A DNA stretch of 64,000 nt from UBA1941 sp046329575 (GTDB lineage: Bacteria; Bacteroidota; Bacteroidia; Chitinophagales; LD1), in NCBI GenBank assembly GCA_046329575.1, contig JAXLUJ010000010.1, positions 62,001 through 126,000 of the forward strand, written 5' to 3'. A program made the translations under genes and the position numbers. The notes below the pieces were generated by a model, which was given only the letters and a program-made list of their open reading frames with translations, made no database searches and was not told the DNA's origin. Shown in pieces: positions 24,463 through 32,609 of this stretch (its first letter is position 1; each line of letters begins with the position of its first letter).

Positions 24463-25956
24463 CTAAATTTTCGGAACTTTTTCAAACCAGGGCTGGGCAG
24501 CTTCTAGTTGTGCTGCTAGTTGAAATAAAGTGGCCTCTTGGTTCATTGGCGCGGTAAACATAGTTCCCATAGGCAAACCCTTTTCACTCCAATGCAGCGG
24601 CACCGTCATTGCCGGTTGGCCTGTAATGTTAGCCAAAGGCGGGTAGGGAATCCAGTTGAAAATTTTGTGTGATATTTTTTCAATCATCCCCGTGTGGCGC
24701 AATAGGGTAGATATGCCTAAACGATTCATCACTCGCAAGGCCATATCTTCCGCAATGTTCGCATCTAATCCGCCTAATTTAAATGGATGAGTACCCAGGG
24801 TTGGCGTGAGCAACAGATCAAATTTTTCATAAAACTTTTCCATATCGCGGGCCACCAGATTCCAGCCCATAGCTGCGTAGGAATTATCTTGTGCGGAAAA
24901 AGCCATTCCCAATTGGTACATCAGCCAGGTGTTAGGCTCCAATTCACTTACAGCCGCTTTTTTGCCCCGGAGTTCGCCAATAGAACGAACGGTGGCTGAA
25001 AGTTCGCTTAAGGCCATCATAAACAGCATTTCGGTGAGTAATTTTTTATTGTACGGAAGTTTAACCGGTTCGGCCTCATGGCCCAGATGCTGAAGCAGTT
25101 TTAGGGTGTTGTTCATGGCCTTAACGTTTTCTTCATCACGTTTAAAATCAAAGCCATCAGGAAAATCAAGTGAATATCCAATTTTCAATTTCTGCGGAAT
25201 TCGCTTGATTTCTTCGGTAAACAGACGTTCGGGCTTTTGAACGATGTAAGGATCACCTATCGAATTGCCCATCACCTGATCGTAGTAACCTGCGCTATCG
25301 CGCACGCTTCGGGTAATAACCCCCTCGCTTACCGCACCACTCCAGGCCTGGCCAAATTGCGGGCCCAGTGAAATGCGGCCGCGTGAGGTTTTCATACCAA
25401 ACAACCCGTTGCAACTGGCAGGGATTCTGGTGGAACCGCCACCATCATTAGCGCTGGCCATAGGTACAATTCCTGAAGCCACAGCCGCCGCGCTGCCACC
25501 GCTACTTCCACCGGTAGTATATTCGGTATTCCAAGGGTTCTTTGACGGACCAAAAAGTTGGGGTTCGGTAAATGGGTTCAAGCCAAATTCCGGACAATTG
25601 GTTTTGCCAAAAATCAATAACCCTGCCGACAGTATTTTATTTGTGGCATAACTGGTTTCTTCTGATATATAATCTTTCAGCAGCCGGGAGCCGCAAGTAT
25701 AACGAGTGCCTTTCCATTGCGGACCAAGGTCCTTCATTAAAAATGGTACGCCGCTAAATGGTTCCGTGCCACGTAATTTCGAAATGCAAACCTTTCCTTC
25801 ATCATACAATTTAGTAACAATGGCATTTACTTTAGGATTCACCGCTTCGGCGCGCTCAATCGCCGTTTGTAGCAATTCAGCAGGCTGGATCTCTTTCTTT
25901 CGAACCATTTCGGCAAGGGCGGTAGCATCGTATTTCCGGTATTCTTCAAATTTCAT
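24463..25956 (-). CDS. Amidase signature family hydrolase
   Basis: The protein of about 497 residues has the amidase signature: catalytic Lys in FLMKDLGPQ, the cis-Ser and nucleophile Ser region GGSSGGSAAAVASGIVPMA, then DGGGSTRIPASCNGLFGMKTSRGRIS. Such enzymes hydrolyse C-N amide bonds; it resembles the 6-aminohexanoate cyclic dimer hydrolase/general amidase branch more than GatA. No gatB or gatC is adjacent, so a tRNA-dependent amidotransferase role is unlikely. ATG 25956 (MKFEEYRKYDATALAEM) is chosen over one 20 codons upstream because it begins at the conserved helix. Confidence 0.9.
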   Translation of the reverse strand: MKFEEYRKYDATALAEMVRKKEIQPAELLQTAIERAEAVNPKVNAIVTKLYDEGKVCISKLRGTEPFSGVPFLMKDLGPQWKGTRYTCGSRLLKDYISEETSYATNKILSAGLLIFGKTNCPEFGLNPFTEPQLFGPSKNPWNTEYTTGGSSGGSAAAVASGIVPMASANDGGGSTRIPASCNGLFGMKTSRGRISLGPQFGQAWSGAVSEGVITRSVRDSAGYYDQVMGNSIGDPYIVQKPERLFTEEIKRIPQKLKIGYSLDFPDGFDFKRDEENVKAMNNTLKLLQHLGHEAEPVKLPYNKKLLTEMLFMMALSELSATVRSIGELRGKKAAVSELEPNTWLMYQLGMAFSAQDNSYAAMGWNLVARDMEKFYEKFDLLLTPTLGTHPFKLGGLDANIAEDMALRVMNRLGISTLLRHTGMIEKISHKIFNWIPYPPLANITGQPAMTVPLHWSEKGLPMGTMFTAPMNQEATLFQLAAQLEAAQPWFEKVPKI

Positions 25957-26059
25957 GGTTTTCAGTTCTATGAAACCGAATATCGAAATTTTATGCAGGC
26001 CCAGACGTTTAACCACGTAGTTATTTTATGGAAAAGAAAATTTGAGGCATCATTGCATC

Positions 26060-26260
26060 ATGAAATGGTTCGAAAATCCATCGCTGTTGTTGCGTTTAAC
26101 GATAGCGCTTTGCTATATAGCGCTTGCAATCTATCTGCTCATCAATCCTGCAGTAATCGGATTCTTACAACCTGCATGGCGATATGCATTGGCTGTGCTA
26201 ATTGGGTGTTACGGACTGTTTCGGATGTGGCGGTTTTATGAAGATTCCAGAGATTTGTAA
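26060..26260 (+). CDS. Small two-helix membrane protein
   Basis: The 66-residue product (MKWFENPSLLLRLTIALCYI...) has two hydrophobic helices separated by NPAVIGFLQPAW and a charged C-terminus (RMWRFYEDSRDL). I recall similar small proteins between ExbD and PstS-like genes in Bacteroidota TonB-energising clusters, but no ExbBD or TonB is here. ATG 26060 is preferred to a TTG at 26042. The next gene starts 5 bases downstream, so an operon is likely. Function unknown. Confidence 0.65.
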   Translation: MKWFENPSLLLRLTIALCYIALAIYLLINPAVIGFLQPAWRYALAVLIGCYGLFRMWRFYEDSRDL

Positions 26261-26265
26261 AAGTA

Positions 26266-27228
26266 GTGTATGGTGAAGCCGGCAGGTCCTTCTATAGTTC
26301 AAAATTAAAACAAGGTATTTTGAAAATTTCAGTTTGGTTAATGATAGTGGCGTTGTGCCTTACAGGCTGCAAGGGAATCAAAGAAGCGCCAATTGAGGAT
26401 ATCAATAAAGGCGATGTAACTATTTGGTGCGATGTTGCCTTTCAATACGCCATGGATCAGCAGGTTACTTTATATCAGCATTTCAATGAACAGGCTCATG
26501 TAAAGATGATCTACCTTCAGGAATCGGAAATTTTAAAAAGGATGATGTTAGGGGAAGTTCGAACTGCCATTTTGGGAAGGAAATTAACCGATAGCGAAGT
26601 GAAATTTCTTACTCAAAAAGATTCTCTGGCACCTAAACAGATTATTGTGGCTCGCGACGCTACAGCTCTTGTAGTTTCCAAAAAGTTCAGCCAAAAATAC
26701 ATTACCGTGAGCCAATTGCAGAATGTTGAACTACAGAAGAACGGCTGGCATCTGGTATTCGAAAACCAACAATCCGGTGCGGTTCAGCAAGTGCTGCGTT
26801 CTATTGGAACAGCCCGGCCGGGATCCGAAATGTTTGCTTTGAAATCGGCCAACGAAGTGATTGATTATGTAGAAAAAGATGACAAAGCCATCGGATTGAT
26901 TGGCTTTGGCGTGATAGCCGATGAAGACCATCCTTACACCGTAGAAGTTTTAAGGCGTATCAATATTTTGGGTATTGAAGTGAGCGATTCCACCGGAAAG
27001 ATAACAGACACCGCCGCTTCACAAGGCGATATGGCCGCAGGGATTTATCCGTTGCAGCGGCCGGTGAACTACGTGCTGTGTAATAGTCCGGCCAGAGTAG
27101 CCGACGGATTTGTAAACTATTTGGCACGCCAAAGGGCCGCTAAGGTATTTTTAAAGGCGGGAATTGTTCCTGCCGTAATGCCAGAGCGTATGGTAACCAT
27201 CAGCACCGGCCTTGAGGCAAAAAATTAA
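26266..27228 (+). CDS. PstS-like periplasmic substrate-binding lipoprotein
   Basis: The product has up to 320 residues, with a lipoprotein signal (VWLMIVALCLTGCKG) and a periplasmic-binding fold of the PstS/phosphate type (PBP-like 2: RTAILGRKLTDSE, ARDATALVVSKKF, AIGLIGFGVIADEDHPY, VLCNSPARVADGFVNYLARQRAAKVFLKAGIVPA). The GTG at 26266 gives a long pre-signal; a TTG at 26320 preceded by AAGG would give a neat 16-residue lipoprotein signal and may be the true start. No Pst permease genes are nearby; in this phylum such proteins often accompany TonB systems and a TPR protein, as here. The ligand is unproven. Confidence 0.82.
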   Translation: MYGEAGRSFYSSKLKQGILKISVWLMIVALCLTGCKGIKEAPIEDINKGDVTIWCDVAFQYAMDQQVTLYQHFNEQAHVKMIYLQESEILKRMMLGEVRTAILGRKLTDSEVKFLTQKDSLAPKQIIVARDATALVVSKKFSQKYITVSQLQNVELQKNGWHLVFENQQSGAVQQVLRSIGTARPGSEMFALKSANEVIDYVEKDDKAIGLIGFGVIADEDHPYTVEVLRRINILGIEVSDSTGKITDTAASQGDMAAGIYPLQRPVNYVLCNSPARVADGFVNYLARQRAAKVFLKAGIVPAVMPERMVTISTGLEAKN

Positions 27229-27317
27229 TTTTATCATTGCCTGAAATATTCCAAAGAATCGTTAATACGGCAAAAGAGGAACGCCGATTGCACATCAGAA
27301 CAAAACAAGATCAAAAA

Positions 27318-28886
27318 ATGAGAAACAAATTGTTGAAGGTTGTAGTGTTGGCCCAGTTGATATCGGCAACCGCAATAGCTCAAATTCCTTATGAAGAAGG
27401 AAAGAAAGCGCTGGAAGGAGAGAACTATTTCCGTGCAAAGAACAAGTTACTCACGGCCATGAATGAAGGTTTTGACCGAAATCTTACCGCATACTATTTG
27501 GGAAATACCTACCTGCAACTCGATGAAACGGATTCGGCAAAAATGTACTATCGGATGCTGGGCGCTAACAATAATACAGCTATGGGATATTTGGCCCGTG
27601 GCCGGCTGGCATTGCTGGATGGCGACAAAACTAAAGCCAAAGAGTTGTTTGAACAGGCGGCAATTACTTCTAAAATGAAGAATTCTGAGATTCTTTATCA
27701 AATTGGAAATGCCTGGTTTCGGCCAACTATTTCTGATTTGAACGAAGCCATTCGCAATTTTGAAGATGCTTATAAACTGGACAATAAAAATTCGGTAAAC
27801 ATGCTGGCCCTGGGCGATGCTTATCTCGAAAACAACGAAGGTGGAAAGGCGATGAGCAAGTACGAAAGCGCCGCTGAAGTAAATACGAAATTAACTACCG
27901 CTTTTATCAAAATAGGCCGCTTAAATGTTCGCGCACGTACTTACGATGACGCCATCATTGCTTATAACAAAGCCATTAATCTGGAACCGGAGAATCCTAT
28001 TGCACATAAGGAACTCGGTGAATCCTATTTTCTATCTAAAAAATATGATTTGGCAAAGATAGAGTTTAGAAAGTACATCGATTTGAACAAGGAAGATGCC
28101 GATGCCAAAACGCGTTTCATTTCTTTCCTTTTTGCTAATAAGGAATACGATCAGGTGGCAACCGAAGCAGCAAAGATGTTGGAAGAAGATCCCAATAATT
28201 ACATACTTATGCGGGCGTTGGCTTATGCTAATTTCGAGTTAAAGCGGTATAAAGAAGGTCTGGATTACTCTAAACGTTTTTGGACTTCAGCCCCTTCAGC
28301 TAAAGTTCGCCCACTGGATTATGTTTATGCGTCGAAATTAGCGAATGTGAACGGCGATACAGCTATGGCGCTGAAATATTTTGCCATAGCACTGGCTAAT
28401 GATACCAATAATGGCGATTTGCTTTCTGACTATGCCAAGGTGCTAATGAATACGAATCGTTTTGCCGAAGCGGCTGCAACTTATCAAAAGAAAATCAATC
28501 GCTTTAATGGCACATCCTTAGACTACTATTATTTAGGTAGAAGTTTGATGAAGCTGAAAAATTATGCTTTGGCCGATTCTGCTTTCGCGGTGTTCGTTTC
28601 CAAAAATCCAACATCACCTGATGGATTTGTGCAGCGCGCTAAAGCCAATTCCATGATTGATCCGGAAATGAAATCGGGGGCGGCAAAACCGTTCTATGAA
28701 AAGTTCATTGAACTGGCCGGTGCCGATCCGGAACGCAACAAGCGCAATCTTATTGAAGCTTACGATTATTTGGGCGCCTATTTCCTGAATAAGAACGATA
28801 AAGGCAGTGCCAGAGGGTATTTAAACAAAGCTTTGGAACTTGATCCTGCTGACGGTATAGCCGTTGAATTAAGCAAAGGACTTTAA
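27318..28886 (+). CDS. Secreted tetratricopeptide repeat protein
   Basis: The protein of about 522 residues starts at ATG 27318 with a signal peptide (MRNKLLKVVVLAQLISATAIAQ). The rest is a run of TPR-like helical pairs, for example AYNKAINLEPENPIAHKELGESYF, ALKYFAIALANDTNNGDLLSDYAKVL and ARGYLNKALELDPADG. TPR arrays act as protein-binding scaffolds, here in the periplasm. An upstream in-frame start at 27237 would bury the signal peptide. It follows the PstS-like gene and ends at a strong terminator, closing the three-gene unit. Confidence 0.88.
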   Translation: MRNKLLKVVVLAQLISATAIAQIPYEEGKKALEGENYFRAKNKLLTAMNEGFDRNLTAYYLGNTYLQLDETDSAKMYYRMLGANNNTAMGYLARGRLALLDGDKTKAKELFEQAAITSKMKNSEILYQIGNAWFRPTISDLNEAIRNFEDAYKLDNKNSVNMLALGDAYLENNEGGKAMSKYESAAEVNTKLTTAFIKIGRLNVRARTYDDAIIAYNKAINLEPENPIAHKELGESYFLSKKYDLAKIEFRKYIDLNKEDADAKTRFISFLFANKEYDQVATEAAKMLEEDPNNYILMRALAYANFELKRYKEGLDYSKRFWTSAPSAKVRPLDYVYASKLANVNGDTAMALKYFAIALANDTNNGDLLSDYAKVLMNTNRFAEAAATYQKKINRFNGTSLDYYYLGRSLMKLKNYALADSAFAVFVSKNPTSPDGFVQRAKANSMIDPEMKSGAAKPFYEKFIELAGADPERNKRNLIEAYDYLGAYFLNKNDKGSARGYLNKALELDPADGIAVELSKGL

Positions 28887-28887
28887 T

Positions 28888-28915
28888 AAAAAAGCGACCT
28901 TAGGGTCGCTTTTTT
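28888..28915. terminator. Bidirectional rho-independent terminator
   Basis: A GCGACC / GGTCGC stem with loop TTAG is flanked by six A on the left and six T on the right, so it can work for both the plus-strand TPR gene and the convergent minus-strand GTPase gene, whose stop codon it touches. Confidence 0.88.
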
Positions 28916-29405
28916 ATTTATTGAAGATACTGGCAGCCATTTTTTGAAACAACTCTTCCACCATCACGTTTTCTTTGGCGCTGCAAACAAAGTGCGGCGC
29001 CGGATCCATTTTTTTAATGAGTTCTCTGATTTCATTTTCTGAAAAAAGGTCACATTTGTTGGCAGCAATTAGAACCTCCGCATTGGGCAATTTTCCGCGC
29101 AATAGGGCCAGATATTTTACGGCAGCGGCAAAAGTGCCGGGCTCACTCAAATCCATAACATAGATGATTCCGGAAGCGCCTAACAAATACGATTGCGGCA
29201 TGTTTTCGGTCGAATAGTCGCCGGGTGGATCCCAAATGATAAGTTGGTGTATTTCGTCGTTAAGATGGATTTCCTTTCGGGCAATACGAATGCCTAAATT
29301 GGCTGCATATTGTTCGGAAAAACGTTGGTGTACATACCGGTTCACCAAACTGGTTTTTCCCGCATTTATCCCCCCCGCAAGAATGATCTTTTTACTCTGT
29401 TCCAC
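28914..29405 (-). CDS. Rab/Ras-like small GTPase
   Basis: The 163-residue protein is a stand-alone Ras-superfamily domain. It has G1 GGINAGKTS near residue 11, a G3-like WDPPGDY, G4 ANKCDL and G5 CSAKEN. Compared with eukaryotic Rab/Ras (WDTAGQE), the D-x-x-G core is kept but the catalytic Gln after Gly is Asp and the intervening residues are Pro-Pro, so hydrolysis may be slow or depend on a GAP-like partner. There is no C-terminal prenylation Cys. The GTG at 29405 is the only reasonable start. Bacterial relatives such as MglA act in polarity or motility; its role here is unknown. Neighbours give no clue. Confidence 0.88.
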   Translation of the reverse strand: MEQSKKIILAGGINAGKTSLVNRYVHQRFSEQYAANLGIRIARKEIHLNDEIHQLIIWDPPGDYSTENMPQSYLLGASGIIYVMDLSEPGTFAAAVKYLALLRGKLPNAEVLIAANKCDLFSENEIRELIKKMDPAPHFVCSAKENVMVEELFQKMAASIFNK

Positions 29406-29495
29406 AACTGTAAATGCATGGCGAAATTAGAAGATTTCACATGTTGAAAATAAAAATCTGTTTTCGTGGCTTTAAGCAAAAGAGTATCTGTGCAT

Positions 29496-29521
29496 TAAAA
29501 ATAACTGTTCATACAACAGTT
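29496..29521 (-). terminator. Terminator of the HhH protein gene
   Basis: On the minus strand a perfect AACTGTT / AACAGTT stem with loop GTATG is followed by ATTTTTA. The stem begins at the stop codon of the ComEA-like gene, so it probably ends that transcript before the GTPase gene. Confidence 0.6.
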
Positions 29522-30459
29522 CAATCGGTCCTGAGATAAGGCAGCATTTTTCGAAAAATGCTGTCGTTCACACCGGTAATGCGTAGCACCTCTTCCGGCT
29601 GATGAAAGTCGCCATTATTCTTTCTATAGGATAGCATCCATTTGGCAATCCAACCCTTGATGTACGGATGTTTTCGAAGTGTTTCATAATCGGCGCGGTT
29701 AAGGTAAATCGGCCTGATAGAATCACGGTTTACCGTTAGCTGTGGTCTGATCATTTCATATACAGAATCGCGAATGCCATACACTTCTTTCAACTGCTTA
29801 ATGGCTACAAATCCGCCTAAAGCACTTCGATAAGCAATGATGCGCGATGCAATAGTGGGGCCAATTCCGCGTAAATGTTCGAATGCGGCAGAATCGGCCG
29901 TATTGATATCAAGATGGCCTGCCCGGGTTGCGGCTACGGCATACCTGGAAGATGGTTGAAAGGAATGATGAACGGAATCATTGGAAAGGCGCGATGCGCC
30001 TCGATTACTTTTATTCATCGTTTCAGTTTCCGCTATTCGCACATACGGCAACAATTTTTCTTTTTGAGATGGCGTAAGCGCATATAGCTTCCTGATATCT
30101 TCAGGTTTATAAAAACGCCCTCCTTTGCTTTTGAATTTCTCAATTGAAATAGCTTGTTTTTCCGACAGCCCTAACGCTTTCCAATCGTCTTGATTGAGCT
30201 GATTAGGATCGAAAAAATGCAGCGTATAAACCGAGGAGGCTATCGATTTATTGGAGTGTTGTTTTGCCACTTCATAAGCGGTTTCCAATTCCGACACTTG
30301 TTCAAGAAAAGCGGCTGAAGGCTGCCGGATTGTTGGGGGTGAAAAATAATGGAAGGCGCGAGGGAAAATCAGGATTACAACACTGAGCAGTAGTAATGTT
30401 ATAATGCCGCGTTGTTCGGTCTTTGTAAAAACAAAGAACCGGCTTAGGGTTCGTTTCAT
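29521..30459 (-). CDS. ComEA-like helix-hairpin-helix membrane-anchored protein
   Basis: The 312-residue protein has an N-terminal membrane helix (ITLLLLSVVILIFP, residues 19-32) and at least three helix-hairpin-helix units, the clearest being LDINTADSAAFEHLRGIGPTIASRIIAYRSALGGF, typical of ComEA DNA-binding domains, plus YLNRADYETLRKHPYIKGWIAKWMLSYR. Repeated HhH DUF655-like proteins of this size are common in Bacteroidota. A role in DNA binding at the envelope (uptake) is inferred from fold only; no com genes are adjacent. Confidence 0.87.
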   Translation of the reverse strand: MKRTLSRFFVFTKTEQRGIITLLLLSVVILIFPRAFHYFSPPTIRQPSAAFLEQVSELETAYEVAKQHSNKSIASSVYTLHFFDPNQLNQDDWKALGLSEKQAISIEKFKSKGGRFYKPEDIRKLYALTPSQKEKLLPYVRIAETETMNKSNRGASRLSNDSVHHSFQPSSRYAVAATRAGHLDINTADSAAFEHLRGIGPTIASRIIAYRSALGGFVAIKQLKEVYGIRDSVYEMIRPQLTVNRDSIRPIYLNRADYETLRKHPYIKGWIAKWMLSYRKNNGDFHQPEEVLRITGVNDSIFRKMLPYLRTD

Positions 30460-30487
30460 GGTTTAGAATTTTGGTGAATGGCAAAGG

Positions 30488-31045
30488 TCAGGATTTCCAC
30501 TTGATATTGCAACCGGCGCTGGGCCGCTGCAGTGCATTGGGAGTTTGCCCTTGTAAAATGGCATCAATGGCTGCTTTCAAATCAGCCCCATCAGAAGGCC
30601 TGGAGTTTCCCGGCCTGGAATCGTCTAACTGACCGCGATAAACTAGTTTCAAATCACCATCGAAAAAGTAGATATCGGGAGTACAAGCGGCATCATAACT
30701 ACGGGCCACATCTTGTGTTTCATCATACAAATAGGGGAAAGGATAGCCCTCCTGTATGGCAGTCTGCTTCATGAGTTCGGGGCGGTCATCAGTATATTTA
30801 ATTACATCATTTGAACTAATTGCTACAAATCCAATGCCTTTGCGGAAATAAGATTGTGCGATGGCCACCAAAGTTTTATTCACATGTTTTACATATGGAC
30901 AATGATTACAAATAAAGTAGATAACCAATCCATTCTCTTTCGCTACATCATGAAGAGAAAACTGTTTGCCAGAAATCGTATCCGGTAAATTGAAATCTGG
31001 CGCTTTAGTTCCTAGCGCCAACATTTTTGATGGAGTTAAAGCCAT
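30488..31045 (-). CDS. Thioredoxin-like/AhpC-TSA family protein
   Basis: The 185-residue redoxin begins GTKAPDFNLPDTISGKQFSLHDV and carries the motif FICNHCPYVKHV, a CxxC (Cys-Asn-His-Cys) at the peroxiredoxin/thioredoxin active-site position. It matches the widespread family of uncharacterised AhpC/TSA-like thioredoxin proteins with NHCPYV, followed by a conserved ACTPDIYFFD cis-Pro segment and a DDSRPGN loop. No signal peptide is seen, so it is likely cytoplasmic. It probably reduces disulfides or peroxides, but the partner is unknown. It lies 28 bases upstream of the ComEA-like gene, on the same strand. Confidence 0.9.
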   Translation of the reverse strand: MALTPSKMLALGTKAPDFNLPDTISGKQFSLHDVAKENGLVIYFICNHCPYVKHVNKTLVAIAQSYFRKGIGFVAISSNDVIKYTDDRPELMKQTAIQEGYPFPYLYDETQDVARSYDAACTPDIYFFDGDLKLVYRGQLDDSRPGNSRPSDGADLKAAIDAILQGQTPNALQRPSAGCNIKWKS

Positions 31046-31156
31046 TCTTTTTTTTCGAAAATATAAATTCTGAGAGCTTTATCCGGTGAAGTAACTTCAA
31101 CAATTCCTTACATAGATCGGCCTTCAAGTCCGTAAACTTTCCTTCCTTTGGCGATT

Positions 31157-32203
31157 ATGATTCGTCTGATTGTTCTGCTCATAGGATTGGCCGGTTTCAA
31201 GAATTTGGCCGCTCAACGCGAAATACTTTGGTGCGACAGGCCTATTGCGGTAAAGCCTTTGCATCCTTTGCAGCGTATTGCTTTTGGAAGTTGTGCCAAA
31301 CAAACCCGTGAACAGCCAATTCTGAAGGAGATCGTGAATGTTCATCCTGATCTGATGATTTATTTGGGCGATAATATCTATGGCGACAGCCGGGATACAT
31401 TTAAGTTGAAGGAAAAATACGGCATGCTAAGTTGCAAGCCAGAGTTTAGAAAGCTGTTGGCCAATGTGCCAACTATTGCCACTTGGGACGATCACGATTA
31501 TGGAAAAGATGATGCCGGAGCAGAGTATCCTATGAAGGCTGCTACGAAAAGATTGTTTCTTGATTTTTGGAATGAGCCTTTAACCAGTAGCAGGTGGAAC
31601 GGCCATGAAGGAATTTACCATGCACTTTATTATGGCGATTCGGCCACGAAGGTGCAAATACTTTTGCTCGACCTCCGCACGTTTCGGACGACCCTGATAG
31701 GCCGCGATTATCATTATGAAGCGAATGCAGACAGTATGGCCACTATGCTTGGATCTGCTCAATGGCAATGGCTTTCAAGTGAATTGAAAAAACCGGCCCG
31801 GGTACGTATCATTTGCAGCAGCACACAGTTCGGCACCGAACATAATGGCTGGGAATGCTGGGACAATTTTCCAAAGGAGCAACAGCGGATGTTCGATCTC
31901 ATAAAAGAAACCAAAGCAAATGGCGTGATTTTTTTTAGTGGCGACGTGCACTATGCCGAACTTTCGATGCGAAAGTTAGATGGACTATATCCTATTTACG
32001 ACATGACCAGCAGTGGCCTGACGCACCGCGAACACAAACCGGCTAAAAACCGATACCGAATTGGGGAGGCGCTCAATGAAAGAAACTTCGGATTACTTGA
32101 TATTAATTGGGGTGCGCATCCTACCTTGCTTTTCAGGGGTTTCGACTGGACCGGTCATGAACGTATAATTCAGGAAGTGAAGCTGGATGATCTGAAATTT
32201 TAG
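31157..32203 (+). CDS. PhoD-like metallophosphatase
   Basis: The protein of about 348 residues has a signal peptide (MIRLIVLLIGLAGFKNLAAQ) and an alkaline phosphatase D fold. Metal-binding motifs are IAFGSCAKQTREQP, IYLGDNIYGDSRD, TWDDHDYGKDDAGAEYP and FFSGDVHYAELSM, ending with a GL-x-H-type segment. PhoD-type enzymes release phosphate from phosphodiesters or monoesters in the periplasm. ATG 31157 is preferred to TTG 31148, which is also in frame. It is monocistronic as far as can be seen. Confidence 0.93.
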   Translation: MIRLIVLLIGLAGFKNLAAQREILWCDRPIAVKPLHPLQRIAFGSCAKQTREQPILKEIVNVHPDLMIYLGDNIYGDSRDTFKLKEKYGMLSCKPEFRKLLANVPTIATWDDHDYGKDDAGAEYPMKAATKRLFLDFWNEPLTSSRWNGHEGIYHALYYGDSATKVQILLLDLRTFRTTLIGRDYHYEANADSMATMLGSAQWQWLSSELKKPARVRIICSSTQFGTEHNGWECWDNFPKEQQRMFDLIKETKANGVIFFSGDVHYAELSMRKLDGLYPIYDMTSSGLTHREHKPAKNRYRIGEALNERNFGLLDINWGAHPTLLFRGFDWTGHERIIQEVKLDDLKF

Positions 32204-32213
32204 TCGGTAATTT

Positions 32214-32221
32214 TACTTTTG
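32214..32221 (+). promoter_or_regulatory. Putative -7 box upstream of the DMT gene
   Basis: TACTTTTG matches TAnnTTTG exactly. The -33 position holds CTG rather than TTG, 19 bases upstream. The predicted start near 32225 leaves a leader of about 54 bases before the ATG at 32279. Confidence 0.4.
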
Positions 32222-32278
32222 TTAGTTTAGATGTAAGGGTATAAACAGATTTCGTTAGGTTAGCGAAAAATCGATGCT

Positions 32279-32605
32279 ATGCCTTATGTACTCTTGTTTT
32301 CATCCATTTTCTTTAACATCATCACCAATGTTTTTTTCAATCTGTCGGCGTTAAACGACGCTTCATTCTTTAAAAAGAAAGCGTATTTCGTAGCGGGTTT
32401 GGCATGCGGATTATTGAACTCCTTTCAGTTTACTCAGGCATTGCGCAATATTCCGTTGCAAATAGCAAGCCCAATCTATTTCGCACTAACTATTGTGGGA
32501 TTGTTTCTATCGTCTTATTTTTTCTTTAATGAAGGCATTTCAGCCATGCGTGTGGCTGGCGTTTTGGTGATTTGCGTGGGTGTAGTAATGGTAAATCTTA
32601 GATAG
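32279..32605 (+). CDS. EamA/SMR-like drug-metabolite transporter superfamily protein
   Basis: The 108-residue protein has four predicted membrane helices, typical of half-size (SMR/EamA-like) DMT proteins: FSSIFFNIITNVFFNLSAL, AGLACGLLNSFQF, IPLQIASPIYFALTIVGLFLSSYFFFNEGIS and VAGVLVICVGVVMVNL. The proline-containing IASPIYFAL helix and the Glu in FFNEGIS are family-like. The lone half-size unit would have to dimerise. Its substrate is unknown. A putative -7 box lies at 32214-32221. Confidence 0.82.
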   Translation: MPYVLLFSSIFFNIITNVFFNLSALNDASFFKKKAYFVAGLACGLLNSFQFTQALRNIPLQIASPIYFALTIVGLFLSSYFFFNEGISAMRVAGVLVICVGVVMVNLR

Positions 32606-32609
32606 CGAA

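Noticed and set aside
24463..25956. Amidase as GatA of the tRNA-dependent amidotransferase
   Set aside because: No gatB or gatC is adjacent and the sequence is closer to general amidases.
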